This document shows, piece by piece, positions 53,485 through 62,198 of a DNA stretch of 64,000 nt (its first letter is position 1; the number at the start of each line of letters is the position of its first letter). Origin of the DNA: an uncultured Roseburia sp. (GTDB taxonomy: Bacteria > Bacillota > Clostridia > Lachnospirales > Lachnospiraceae); contig CANOCV010000013.1 of the NCBI GenBank assembly GCA_947564465.1, positions 1 through 64,000 on the forward strand. Direction: 5' to 3'. The notes under the pieces were generated by a model. It was given only the letters and a program-made list of their open reading frames with translations, searched no databases and was not told the origin of the DNA. The translations under genes were made by a program, and so were the position numbers.

Positions 53485-56157
53485 TTATTCTTTGACAGTT
53501 ACTGTGAATTTCTTTTTTACTCCGTTCGATGTTACGGTTATCTTTGCCTTTCCAATGCCTTTGGCTGTTACCATGCCCTTTTTCGATACGGTTGCAACCT
53601 TTTTGTTGTTCGATTTGTAAGTGATTTTTTTGGCAGGTGTTGCGGTTGCGCGAATTTTAACCTTTTTGCCGACTTTCAGTGTGGCTTTAGTCTTTTTCAA
53701 TTTCAGCGTCGGTTTTTTTACGGTAACGGTGCATTTTACGGTAATGCCCTTATAGGTGGCGGAAATTGTAATATTTCCTTTTTTCTTTGCAGTTATTTTA
53801 CCGTTTTTAACGGACGCAATCTTCGGATTGCTCGAAATCCATGTTACAGCCGCACCGGAAAGCTTTGTTCCGTTATAGGCAGCTGAAAGCGTGAGCGTTT
53901 TTTTGCCTTTCGTGTAAAGGGTAGCCGTTGTATTCGTCAGCGACAAATTATCGGAAGGAGCGGAAGATTTTATCTGAGTCAGGGCAGCCTCCGCACTTGT
54001 CAAAACATCATAGTTAATAACGAGCGCTTTCTGGTCATTTGTCAACGCGTTGTAGGCGCTTCTTGCTTTTACAATCAGAGGCTCACTGTTCAAGCTTACG
54101 CTTCCGATCTGAGAGATGGCGTCAATCACGGCGGACGCAGCGATGTTGTCGGCCTCGGCTTTCTGCGCTTTATCAAACGCTTCCTTCATGTCAGCATAGG
54201 CGTGTTCCGCATTTACCAGAACATCATAGTTTGTGACAAGTGATTTTTGTTCGGAGGTCAATGCGTCATAAGCCGTTCTTGCAGTATAAATATCGCTTTC
54301 GCTGTTTAAGGTAATATATCCGATCCGCTCAATTTTTGTCATAACAAGGTTGGCGGCCGCCTGATTTGCCTCGTCTTTATCGTCCGGTATACCGCCTCCG
54401 TTTTTGAGTTCTTCGAGGGCGTGTTCCGCAGCGGTTAATGTTGTGTAATTGCGCACGAGCGCTTTCTGGTCAGCAGTCAGTCCATTGTAAGCGTCTCTTG
54501 CGCGCACAATGGCGGCTTCGCTGTCTAAGGTTACGGTTCCTATCTGAGTAATCAAATCGCTTACGGTGGAAGCGGCTAATTTATCGGCTTCGGTTTTTTC
54601 CGCATTTTCAAACGCCTCTTTTAATTCTTTGTAGGAGTTTTCCGCGTTTGTTAAAACGTCATAGTTTGTGACGAGCGCCTGCTGTTCGGGAGTGAGCGCG
54701 TCATAAGCGTCTCTTGCGCCGCGGATATCTTCCTCGCTGTCTAGTGTGATATATCCGAGCTGCTCTATTTTAAGCATCACAAGGTTTGCGGCTGCACGGT
54801 CGGTTTTTTCCTGTTCGTCAAGCTCTGCATCTTTCTTGAGCTGTGCAAGCGTATCCTCTGCGGCGCTCAAGACCGTATAGTTGCTCACAAGCCTTTTTTG
54901 GTCGGAGGTCAGCGCATTGTAGGCATTCCTTGCACGTATGATGGCGGACTCGCTTTCTAAAGTGACCTCTCCGATCAGTGAAATGCTTTCTATTACGGCG
55001 GATGCTGCAAGTTTATCTGCTTCGGCTTTTTCCGCGTTGTCAAATGCTTCTTTCAATTCGGCATAAGCAGTCTCTGCGTTTTTCAGGACTTCGTAGTTTG
55101 TGACAAGCGATTTCTGCTCGGAGGTTAACACATCGTAAGCGGTTCTTGCATTGCTGATTGCGGTCTGGCTGTCTAAGGTTACGGAGCCGATCAGCGCGAT
55201 TTTATCCATAACAAGCTTTGCGGCAGCCTGATTTGCCTGCTCTTTTTCGTCAGGAGGCATATTTTCCTGTTTCAGCTTGGTGAGTGCGATTTCCGCTTCG
55301 ACTAATGTGGTATAATTAGTGACAAGAGCCCGCTGTTCGGGAGTGAGTGCGTCATAGGCATTCCTTGCCTCAACGATGTACGGTTCACTCTCTAAAGTAA
55401 CGACGCCGATTTGGGAAATCAGAGTAACGACTTTATTTGCTATAATTCCGTTGTTCATATTTTCCGTAGTTTCCTGTTTATCCTGGAACTGAATATGATT
55501 TGCCTCAGCGTAAGATTTCGCATAGGAATCTGCCGGGGCAATAATCTTCAGGTCAGGATCGCAGCCGTCGAAGGCTTTCGCTCCGATTGACGTCACGGAG
55601 GCCGGAATAGTGATTTCATTTAGAGAGGAGCATGCCGCAAAGGCTTCGTCCTCTAAGGTGGCAACACCCTCAGGCAGAATAATGCTGGTGAGGTTTGTAC
55701 AGCCGCCGAATGCTTCCAGCATGATTGTGCTGACGGAGGATGGCAGAGAAACGCTCGTTAATCCGCTGCATCCGTAAAATGTGTATGGCGCAATTGTAGT
55801 GACTCCCGACGGAATGGTGATGCGGTTTAAGCCGGTGCATCCCTCGAATGCCATAGAGCCGATTGCCGTTATGGTGCCGGGCATTGAAATATCGGTTAAA
55901 GTGCTGTTCCCGCTGAATGCTTCGTAGCCGATTTCCGTTACGGCAGTTCCTTCTATTGTATCCGGTATATTTACATTCTGGTCCGCTCCCTTATAAGCCG
56001 TGATACGGCCCGCCGCCGCGTCAAACGCAAAATCGCTTTCCGCAGCGTATACAATATTTACAGCCGGGGTGTACCGGAAATTCGGCATGGCTGAAATACC
56101 TAAGGAAAGGATAAGAGCTCCTGCGACCAGTTTTGGAGCAAGTGTTCTTTTTTGCAT
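53485..56157 (-). CDS. Secreted surface protein: BspA-type LRR, seven helical repeats, Ig-like domains
   Basis: The start at 56157 has AAAGAGGTATC upstream; an ATG at 56175 is possible. The roughly 890-residue protein has a signal peptide (1 to about 36), a BspA/LRR_5 leucine-rich region (about 45-235: repeated IGSMAFEGCTGLNRITIP-like units), then seven repeats of about 70 residues (about 240-735). Two C-terminal Ig-like modules rich in Lys follow (about 740-890). No sortase motif or membrane anchor is seen. LRR_5 and Ig-like domains usually mediate binding to host or microbial surfaces. It is one of only four minus-strand genes, flanked by structured repeats on its 3' side. Confidence 0.82.
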   Translation of the reverse strand: MQKRTLAPKLVAGALILSLGISAMPNFRYTPAVNIVYAAESDFAFDAAAGRITAYKGADQNVNIPDTIEGTAVTEIGYEAFSGNSTLTDISMPGTITAIGSMAFEGCTGLNRITIPSGVTTIAPYTFYGCSGLTSVSLPSSVSTIMLEAFGGCTNLTSIILPEGVATLEDEAFAACSSLNEITIPASVTSIGAKAFDGCDPDLKIIAPADSYAKSYAEANHIQFQDKQETTENMNNGIIANKVVTLISQIGVVTLESEPYIVEARNAYDALTPEQRALVTNYTTLVEAEIALTKLKQENMPPDEKEQANQAAAKLVMDKIALIGSVTLDSQTAISNARTAYDVLTSEQKSLVTNYEVLKNAETAYAELKEAFDNAEKAEADKLAASAVIESISLIGEVTLESESAIIRARNAYNALTSDQKRLVSNYTVLSAAEDTLAQLKKDAELDEQEKTDRAAANLVMLKIEQLGYITLDSEEDIRGARDAYDALTPEQQALVTNYDVLTNAENSYKELKEAFENAEKTEADKLAASTVSDLITQIGTVTLDSEAAIVRARDAYNGLTADQKALVRNYTTLTAAEHALEELKNGGGIPDDKDEANQAAANLVMTKIERIGYITLNSESDIYTARTAYDALTSEQKSLVTNYDVLVNAEHAYADMKEAFDKAQKAEADNIAASAVIDAISQIGSVSLNSEPLIVKARSAYNALTNDQKALVINYDVLTSAEAALTQIKSSAPSDNLSLTNTTATLYTKGKKTLTLSAAYNGTKLSGAAVTWISSNPKIASVKNGKITAKKKGNITISATYKGITVKCTVTVKKPTLKLKKTKATLKVGKKVKIRATATPAKKITYKSNNKKVATVSKKGMVTAKGIGKAKITVTSNGVKKKFTVTVKE
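53955..55450 (-). repeat. Seven tandem 70-residue coding repeats alternating between two types
   Basis: Each repeat follows the plan I-x-x-I-G-x-(V/I)-T-L-x-S-E, A-Y-(N/D)-x-L-T-x-(D/E)-Q, L-V-x-N-Y, A-E. Odd repeats read SAVI-like starts with RARNAYNALT and are Ala/Leu-ended; even repeats read AANLVMxKI with TAYDALTSEQKSLVTNYDVL and a long acidic helix (EAFDNAEKAEADK). The alternation suggests that a two-repeat unit was duplicated as one. Confidence 0.8.
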
Positions 56158-56335
56158 GATAGATACCTCTTTCATTTTTAAATGTAGTATTTATAGTGGT
56201 CAGTGGTTAGTGGATAATTTAATTCTATCCTAACATAAATAAAAAAGATTGCAATGCCTGCAAGCTTTGCCGCAAGAAATTTGAAGGAAGAAGTAAAAAA
56301 AGTTACTTTTCAGGAAAAAAAATTGGATTGCAGTA

Positions 56336-56365
56336 TTCGACGGATTTCTGTAAACTGTTTATAGT
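56336..56365 (+). promoter_or_regulatory. Possible promoter for the glucanase gene
   Basis: TTCGAC (56336-56341), 18 nt, TATAGT (56360-56365). The -35 is imperfect. TTTATAGTGGT here recurs near 56,188 on the other side of the intergenic region, which might be a shared operator or chance. Confidence 0.4.
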
Positions 56366-56453
56366 GGTTATTTCGGATAATAAGTGATTGTGTGGAAAAG
56401 TTTTTTTATGTTTTATGGGAGAACAACAAAATTTTAGGAACAGGGAGGTTAAA

Positions 56454-58469
56454 ATGAAGCACATAGAAAACCGAAAAAATCATTTGCTGGCGGGAGCGTT
56501 TCTATTCTTTTCCGCTGCGTTGTGCCTGCTTTTCATGTTGGGGATGAGCGGCAGGACATTGGCGGCAGAAATAGTAATCGGGACGACAGCGGATTATTCT
56601 GTAAAAGTAACAGAGGGAGCAAATTCAGGGTGTAAAGTTATATTTATGCCAACAAAGGAAGCTCAATATGTAATTGCCCATTATAAAGTTAATAATGGAG
56701 ATCCGCAGAACGTAGATATGACAGGCAGCGGAACGAATTGGGAGCTTGCTTTAGGTTCTGCAAAGAGCGGCGACAGTGTTGAGATATCGTTTACTTATAA
56801 TGTCGGCGCACAGTATGATAGTGAAGTGATGACATATATTGTAGGCTCGGCGCTTAATACGAGAATAGAGGCGGAGGCATATACAAACATGTCGGGCGTT
56901 GTGAAGGAAGATACGCAGATTCATGGACTGAATGCAAACGATTGGATGCGTTATCGGCTGCCGGTAAGCGAGACAGGTAAATATCGTCTCGTTGCACACG
57001 CAAAAGCAGCCGGATCAACGGACGGAGTCATTGTATTCAGAGAGGAGACAGGCCGCATTGCAAGCGTGGGGGTGAGCAGCGGCGGTTCGGATTTTGCGGA
57101 TTACACCAGTGAGAGCTTTGAACTGACGGAGGGGGAAAAGCAGCTTACGGCGATCGTAGTGGCGGGAGATCTTACGGTCGACTGGTTTGAGCTTCGACCG
57201 GTTCAAAGCGGCGGAAACACACCGGATCCGGGAATTTGGGATGATACGGAATATGATACGGAAATTCCGACGGAGGTGGAGACGCCGGAGCAGGATACTT
57301 CCATTCCGAAAGTGGAGGATAAGATTATCTTCCAGCTGAACAATAAGACGGACGGAAAATACAGTGACGATCAGATTTACTGGAGTATTCTGGGTTATGA
57401 CTGGAATACGGGCAACTTATGTTACGTTGACGCGCAGGGGAATCTGATACCGGCGACACCGGATTTGAACACACTTACGGTGGGGGATCGGAAGTGTGCA
57501 AAGATTTATAATACGCTTGCCGATAATAAGCATGTATATATGCCGAGTATTCAGTCGGGAAGAATGTATATAAGCTATGGAGAGCCGGTTTATATCACAA
57601 TTAATCAGGCCGAGAATGGAGTTATCGGTTTTGCCGGACCGGATATGAACAATCCGAGCGATCCGAATGCGAATGTTCTGTTCGAATTTATGGAGTTTAC
57701 GATCGGAAGCAATCTTGGGCCGAACAAAAATCCGGCTGTACCGGAGAATAAGATCGAATATTGGGGAAATACTACAAGAGTTGACAACTTCTGTTTCCCG
57801 GTAGTGACAAGGCTGATCGGTGAAAACGGCGAGGATGCCGGAAAGCATTATGATGTATTTGACAGGATGGTTGGAGATTTAGGCAGCCGATCCGCGCTGT
57901 TTGCAAAGTTTAGAGCAGAAGCGCCGGAGGAATTTAAGAGTTTGGCGGAGAAATACCGTATTATAGCGCCATGTAAAGGCAGCTTTAATGAGGGCAAGGA
58001 AAACGGGGAATATTTCCAGAGTTATATTGACGCGTTCTGGGATAAATATTCGAAGGAGGACTTAAGCTTCGAGTGTGAGGGAGGTAAGTTCGTTGCCCGT
58101 GTAAGCGGTGATGTCTTAAACTTTACAGAGGAAAGAAGCAACCAGACAGGAACGGTGAAAAAACCGAATACGCAGGAAGTACTGGAAGGAAAGGGAGCTT
58201 TTGATTCCGGCACGTCGATTGAAAAGGTACTGGAGGCACAGCTTTGCGCAGCATTTAACAGAGGTGTCGCGCTCCATCCGGAAAACTGGTATAAGCCGGA
58301 GACATATTATCAGGATCTGACCGCTCCGTGCAATTACTATTCCAAGTTCTGGCATGAGCACAGTGTAGACGGACACGCATACGGATTTTGTTATGATGAT
58401 GTGTTTGATCAGGCAACACTTTTGCATTTTACAAATCCGACTTCACTTATTATTGATTTACGGTGGTAG
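56454..58469 (+). CDS. Secreted glycoside hydrolase family 64 beta-1,3-glucanase with CBM56- and CBM6-like domains
   Basis: The start at 56454 follows CAGGGAGG. The 671-residue protein has a signal peptide (1 to about 38), a CBM56-like domain (about 39-125: TTADYSVKVTEGANSGCKV), a CBM6-like domain (about 137-251: RIEAEAYTNMSG to VDWFELRPV), an acidic Pro/Thr linker, and a GH64 thaumatin-like catalytic domain (about 288-671: IIFQLNNKTDGKYSD, SGRMYISYGEPVYI). By analogy with the Streptomyces laminaripentaose enzyme the catalytic pair is likely Glu in EFMEFTIG and Asp in TTRVDNF. It should cut beta-1,3-glucans such as laminarin or curdlan outside the cell. The CBM56/GH64 pairing is typical of such glucanases. 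Terminator follows. Confidence 0.85.
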   Translation: MKHIENRKNHLLAGAFLFFSAALCLLFMLGMSGRTLAAEIVIGTTADYSVKVTEGANSGCKVIFMPTKEAQYVIAHYKVNNGDPQNVDMTGSGTNWELALGSAKSGDSVEISFTYNVGAQYDSEVMTYIVGSALNTRIEAEAYTNMSGVVKEDTQIHGLNANDWMRYRLPVSETGKYRLVAHAKAAGSTDGVIVFREETGRIASVGVSSGGSDFADYTSESFELTEGEKQLTAIVVAGDLTVDWFELRPVQSGGNTPDPGIWDDTEYDTEIPTEVETPEQDTSIPKVEDKIIFQLNNKTDGKYSDDQIYWSILGYDWNTGNLCYVDAQGNLIPATPDLNTLTVGDRKCAKIYNTLADNKHVYMPSIQSGRMYISYGEPVYITINQAENGVIGFAGPDMNNPSDPNANVLFEFMEFTIGSNLGPNKNPAVPENKIEYWGNTTRVDNFCFPVVTRLIGENGEDAGKHYDVFDRMVGDLGSRSALFAKFRAEAPEEFKSLAEKYRIIAPCKGSFNEGKENGEYFQSYIDAFWDKYSKEDLSFECEGGKFVARVSGDVLNFTEERSNQTGTVKKPNTQEVLEGKGAFDSGTSIEKVLEAQLCAAFNRGVALHPENWYKPETYYQDLTAPCNYYSKFWHEHSVDGHAYGFCYDDVFDQATLLHFTNPTSLIIDLRW

Positions 58470-58494
58470 TAGAAAATTTTTATAAAAAATAAAG

Positions 58495-58544
58495 AAAAAC
58501 CGAATCCTAAAAGGCAGATGGGGCTGTCTGGGGTTCGGTTTTTT
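58495..58544 (+). terminator. Rho-independent terminator after the glucanase gene
   Basis: AAAAACCGAATCC (58495-58507) pairs with GGTTCGGTTTTTT (58532-58544), with a large loop and a T-rich right arm. Confidence 0.8.
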
Positions 58545-58639
58545 GCTGCCGTGCATTGGAAGGAAACTGAAGCTGGCAGGTTCCGTATGTGTATAGGACT
58601 TGACAGAACGTGGTAGAATATTTTCAGAGGTGGAAGAAT

Positions 58640-59530
58640 ATGGAATGGAAAGAGATTACATTAAAGGACAAATCATGGATGACGCAGAAAATGAGGGAGG
58701 ATGACCGCAGGGGATGTGAGTACAGCTTTTGCAATAATTTTATCTGGCGGAATATCTATGAGGTGAAGGTGGCAGAGCTTTGCGGCTGCTGTATTATAAA
58801 ATTTGATGCAGGGGGAGAGGATTGCTTTGCATTCCCGATAGGGAATGGGAGTAAAAGGCAGGCGGTGGAGCAGCTTTTGAAGGAGTCGAAGGAAAATGGG
58901 AAAAAGTTACGCTTTGACAGCCTTTTGGCGGAGGATAAGGAGCTGCTGGACAACTGGTTTCCCGGACGGTTTGCTGTCAGCGAGGAGCGGGATGGGTTTG
59001 ACTATCTCTATACAGTGGAGAAACTGACAAGCCTTGCAGGAAAGAAGCTGCACGGCAAGCGAAATCACATTGCGAGATTTAAGGAAAACAATGACTGGCA
59101 TTATGAACCGATGACGTCTGAAAATAAATTAAAATGTCTGGAGATGAACAGACTCTGGTGCGACAGGCAGCAGTGCAAATGGAACAGCGAGATGGAGGAT
59201 GAATTTTGTGCCGTACAGGAGGCAATTGAGCATTTTGAGGAGCTTTCTCTTGTGGGCGGCGTATTGTATTCCGGAGAGGAAATCGTAGCGTTTACGATCG
59301 GAGAGCCATTAAATTCCGATACATTTGTGGTGCATATAGAAAAAGCGTTTCCGGATATTCAGGGAGCATATCCAATGATTAATCAGCAGTTCGTGGAGCA
59401 TGAGTGCCAGGGATTTACTTATGTGAACAGAGAGGAAGATACGGGAGCAGAGGGACTCCGCCGTGCAAAGCTTTCCTACTATCCGGAGATACTGCTGGAG
59501 AAATACTCTGCGGAATATGTTGGAGAATAG
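58640..59530 (+). CDS. DUF2156 family protein (GNAT-like, phosphatidylglycerol lysyltransferase C-terminal type)
   Basis: The ATG at 58640 follows AGAGGTGGAA. The 296-residue protein lacks membrane segments and matches the DUF2156 pattern: EYSFCNNFIWRNIYEV, KKLHGKRNHIARFK near residue 145, GGVLYSGEEIVAFTIGE, and NREEDTGAEGLRRAKLSYYP near the end. DUF2156 is the double-GNAT catalytic domain of aminoacyl-phosphatidylglycerol synthases. Stand-alone forms are of unknown substrate, possibly aminoacyl transfer to lipids or peptides. It is followed 4 nt later by another GNAT gene. Confidence 0.85.
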   Translation: MEWKEITLKDKSWMTQKMREDDRRGCEYSFCNNFIWRNIYEVKVAELCGCCIIKFDAGGEDCFAFPIGNGSKRQAVEQLLKESKENGKKLRFDSLLAEDKELLDNWFPGRFAVSEERDGFDYLYTVEKLTSLAGKKLHGKRNHIARFKENNDWHYEPMTSENKLKCLEMNRLWCDRQQCKWNSEMEDEFCAVQEAIEHFEELSLVGGVLYSGEEIVAFTIGEPLNSDTFVVHIEKAFPDIQGAYPMINQQFVEHECQGFTYVNREEDTGAEGLRRAKLSYYPEILLEKYSAEYVGE

Positions 59531-59534
59531 GGCG

Positions 59535-60401
59535 ATGCGGGATGATTTGGAGATTGTGTTTGCGAACCGTGGGATGATTCCGGAGTTAAAGGAACTCTGG
59601 ATAGAGGCGTTTTCTGATGACAGGGAATATGTGGATTTTTATTTTGCAAACCGGTTTACGGAAGATAATATGTTAGTGATAACTGTGCAGGGACGGCCGG
59701 TGTCTATGATAAGCTTGCTGCCCGCGTACCTTCACTGCGGACAAGGACGAGTGAGGGCGCGTTACGTCTACGCAGTTGCGACGAAAAAGAAATACCGCCG
59801 TCTGGGGTATGCGGGAAAACTTCTGCGGGAGGGATACGAGAGGATAGCGGAACCGTTTTTTTTGGAGCCCGCGGATGCCCATTTAGCCGCTTATTACAAA
59901 AAAAACGGTTTTTTTCATGCATTTGGCATACGGGAATATGAGCCGAAAGCGAATGAGAGTGAAGAGGGAATAATCAGGGCGGCGGAGATTACCGCTTCTG
60001 CCGGTAGAGAAAAAGAAAAGCAGTATTGGCTGCTTACGGTAACGCCGGAGGAGTATAAGCGTATTCGCGACGGCTGTTTTTGCGGCAGCGGATATGTGGA
60101 GTGGGATAAGGAGGCGATTGCGTACGCACTGATTGAAAACGATTTTTGCGGCGGATTCGCATATAAGGTTGTTCATGATCATACGGAGGATCTTCTGTTG
60201 TTTCGCATGGAGGATGAAACCCTTAGAATCATTGAGACGACACTTAAGGATGAGGATGTTTTGGGCGTACTCTCAAAGCTTCGATTAAATCCGGATAGAG
60301 TGATTGTACGACGTCCGGCGAAGACAAACGGCAGCAGCTTTGCAATGCTTTATGGAAATTATAAAATTAAAAACGGATATCTGAATCTGACATTGGATTA
60401 A
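59535..60401 (+). CDS. GNAT family N-acetyltransferase, Eis-like
   Basis: The likely start is ATG 59535, with GGAG 9 nt upstream inside the end of the DUF2156 gene; ATG 59517 is an alternative. The 288-residue protein has an N-terminal GNAT domain with ARYVYAVATKKKYRRLGYAGKLL (acetyl-CoA site, R/Q-x-x-G-x-G/A form) and a second domain of about 140 residues in the manner of Eis-type acetyltransferases. The substrate is unknown. A terminator begins inside its last codons. Confidence 0.82.
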   Translation: MRDDLEIVFANRGMIPELKELWIEAFSDDREYVDFYFANRFTEDNMLVITVQGRPVSMISLLPAYLHCGQGRVRARYVYAVATKKKYRRLGYAGKLLREGYERIAEPFFLEPADAHLAAYYKKNGFFHAFGIREYEPKANESEEGIIRAAEITASAGREKEKQYWLLTVTPEEYKRIRDGCFCGSGYVEWDKEAIAYALIENDFCGGFAYKVVHDHTEDLLLFRMEDETLRIIETTLKDEDVLGVLSKLRLNPDRVIVRRPAKTNGSSFAMLYGNYKIKNGYLNLTLD

Positions 60402-60457
60402 ATGTACCCGAAGATGATTTCGGGGCGTCCTGTCAGATGAGGATATCCGTTTTTTTG
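60370..60457 (+). terminator. Terminator overlapping the 3' end of the GNAT gene
   Basis: AAAACGGATATCTGAATCTGACA (60370-60392, in the coding end; 23 nt) is nearly complementary to 60431-60453, followed by TTTT. A second hairpin (CCCGAAGATGATTTCGGG) sits in the loop. Confidence 0.7.
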
Positions 60458-60465
60458 TATCATAG

Positions 60466-60571
60466 GATTCGGGTGTTAAAAGGTTGTGAAAAAAGTTTTT
60501 ATTGGCAGTTTGCACAAATACATGCAAATTGCCAGCATTCTTCTTGTTCACAACCTTTTGACATCCGAATC
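60466..60571 (+). repeat. Nested 105-nt palindrome, possible MITE or structured RNA
   Basis: An outer stem of 25 nt (60466-60490 with 60547-60571) and an inner stem of 13 nt (60502-60514 with 60523-60535) are each complementary with only two deviations, all four being G-U compatible in RNA read from the + strand. Outer and inner stems are separated by short unpaired AT-rich parts. It begins right after the preceding terminator, as copy B does at 53,260. Confidence 0.7.
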
Positions 60572-60574
60572 ATC

Positions 60575-60615
60575 AGTTGTTAATCCGCGAAGGTTTGCGA
60601 AGCACACTTTTGTTC
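60575..60615 (+). repeat. 41-nt repeat with terminator-like hairpin, copy 2
   Basis: Matches 53,442-53,482 in 38 of 41 positions. The hairpin (GTTTGC-GAA-GCACAC) has one mismatch, followed by TTTTGTT. In both places the unit closes an intergenic region that starts with ATCATAGGA right after a terminator. Confidence 0.75.
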
Positions 60616-60741
60616 TATCGGAGTGTTTTACACAAAACCGTCACATAATGGTCATAAATTTACCACAAAGAGAACAAAAAGCGGACAAACAATTATTCTA
60701 CAATAGGTTATCGGAAATATTTTGAAGCGGAGGAAATGTAT

Positions 60742-61461
60742 GTGAGGGGCAATGAGATTTTCAGGAGAGTAGAAAAGAAATATCTGCTTGAGGAATCATG
60801 TTACGAAGCGCTGCGGAAGCGTCTGGATCAGGAGATGGTTGAGGATACATATGGGTTGAGCACGATCTGCAATATATATTATGATACAGAAGATTTTCTT
60901 TTGGTGCGGCGTTCGAACGAGAAACCCGTTTACAAAGAAAAACTGCGGCTTCGGAGCTATGGCGTGCCGGGGGAGGCGTCAAGCAGCTTTATTGAACTGA
61001 AAAAGAAATGGAACGGTGTGGTGTACAAACGCAGAATTGAGCTTCCGCTGAGTGAGGCGAGAAATTATCTGGAGCACGGAATTTATCCCGTATCACCGGT
61101 GAATCCGCAGATTTTAAGGGAGATTGATTATTTTTGCAAACTGTATCGTCCGGTTCCCAAAATGTATATTGCGTATGACAGGATTGCGATGTATGGGCGG
61201 GAGGATGCAGACCTTCGGGTTACGTTTGACTTTCGCATCCGCTCAAGAGAAGAGGAACTGGATCTTACGGGCGGAGATGCAGGAAAGCTTTTGCTTGAGA
61301 ACAATAAGGTTCTGATGGAGGTTAAGGCGCAGGGGGCATATCCGATCTGGCTGGCAGATATGCTCTGCGGGCTTGAGATTTATCCGACATCATTTTCAAA
61401 GTATGGGAAAATTTACATGAAACGACCGAATGGCCGTCAGGAACGTCCGAAAGAGGTATAA
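60742..61461 (+). CDS. VTC-domain polyphosphate polymerase-like protein
   Basis: The likely start is GTG 60742, 8 nt after GGAGGA; an ATG at 60736 is too close to that site. The 239-residue protein has the VTC tunnel motifs: RRVEKKYLL, IYYDTEDFLLVRR, YKEKLRLRSYG, SFIELKKKWNGVVYKRR and MEVKAQGAYPIWL, supplying the conserved Glu, Lys and Arg residues of the triphosphate-tunnel fold. It probably makes polyphosphate or binds/hydrolyses related phosphates on the inner side of the membrane. The next gene encodes a membrane protein that often accompanies it. Confidence 0.85.
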   Translation: MRGNEIFRRVEKKYLLEESCYEALRKRLDQEMVEDTYGLSTICNIYYDTEDFLLVRRSNEKPVYKEKLRLRSYGVPGEASSSFIELKKKWNGVVYKRRIELPLSEARNYLEHGIYPVSPVNPQILREIDYFCKLYRPVPKMYIAYDRIAMYGREDADLRVTFDFRIRSREEELDLTGGDAGKLLLENNKVLMEVKAQGAYPIWLADMLCGLEIYPTSFSKYGKIYMKRPNGRQERPKEV

Positions 61462-61498
61462 TCAGAAATTACAGAGAGAGCACACAGGAGGAGGAATT

Positions 61499-62170
61499 AT
61501 GTTTACCAGCATAATTGATACGGTGACAGGAACACTGACAGTGGGAGAGGCTATGTTATGTACGCTGGCGTCCCTGATATTTGGCATTATCATTGCAATT
61601 TTTTATATGGCACAGGGCAGATATTCCAAGAATTATATGATTACACTGGTGATTTTGCCGGCTTTGGTGCAGGTGATTATCATGATGGTTAACGGTAATC
61701 TCGGGACGGGCGTGGCCATTATGGGAGCATTTTCACTGGTGCGTTTTCGTTCCATGCCGGGAAGCGCCAAGGAGATCTGCGGAATTTTCTTTTCAATGGT
61801 AGTCGGTGTGGTCGCGGGGATGGGATTCCTTACATATGCCGCGTTTATCACGGTGTTTGTAGGGCTTGCGATGCTGCTGCTTGAAAGGAGCCGCTTTGGA
61901 GAAGCGGGTTTACATGAAAAGGATTTAAAGGTTACGATACCGGAAACACTTGATTACACGGAGGTGTTTGACGACATTTTTGATAAATACGTGAAAAAGA
62001 GTGAATTAAAACGTGTCAGGACGACAAACCTGGGCAGTATGTATGAGCTGTGGTACGGGATTATTTTACGGGATGAACGTGCGGAGAAGGAATTTATAGA
62101 TGAATTGCGCACAAGAAACGGAAATCTGACGATTGTCTGCGGCAGGGTCACAAGCAATGAGGAACTTTAG
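61499..62170 (+). CDS. DUF4956 family membrane protein
   Basis: The ATG at 61499 follows AGGAGGAGGAATT. The 223-residue protein has about four membrane segments (about 15-40, 45-66, 75-95, 100-125) with LGTGVAIMGAFSLVRFRSMPGSAKEICGI, the family's most conserved part (cut here by position 72-100), and a C-terminal cytoplasmic ferredoxin-like domain. DUF4956 and VTC genes are neighbours in many bacteria; the membrane protein may provide the membrane platform or channel for polyphosphate synthesis, which is inference. Confidence 0.82.
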   Translation: MFTSIIDTVTGTLTVGEAMLCTLASLIFGIIIAIFYMAQGRYSKNYMITLVILPALVQVIIMMVNGNLGTGVAIMGAFSLVRFRSMPGSAKEICGIFFSMVVGVVAGMGFLTYAAFITVFVGLAMLLLERSRFGEAGLHEKDLKVTIPETLDYTEVFDDIFDKYVKKSELKRVRTTNLGSMYELWYGIILRDERAEKEFIDELRTRNGNLTIVCGRVTSNEEL

Positions 62171-62198
62171 CAATAGAGATTTTGAAGGAGAATTGCAT

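Noticed and set aside
58600-58628. TTGACA upstream of the DUF2156 gene as a promoter
   Set aside because: The -35 is perfect but no -10 lies at the right distance; a promoter is likely but cannot be placed.
60486-60725. A 79-codon open frame across the nested palindrome and the 41-nt repeat
   Set aside because: It has no ribosome-binding site, follows the palindrome sequence exactly and is explained by the repeat. Translations of this repeat look like common spurious proteins.
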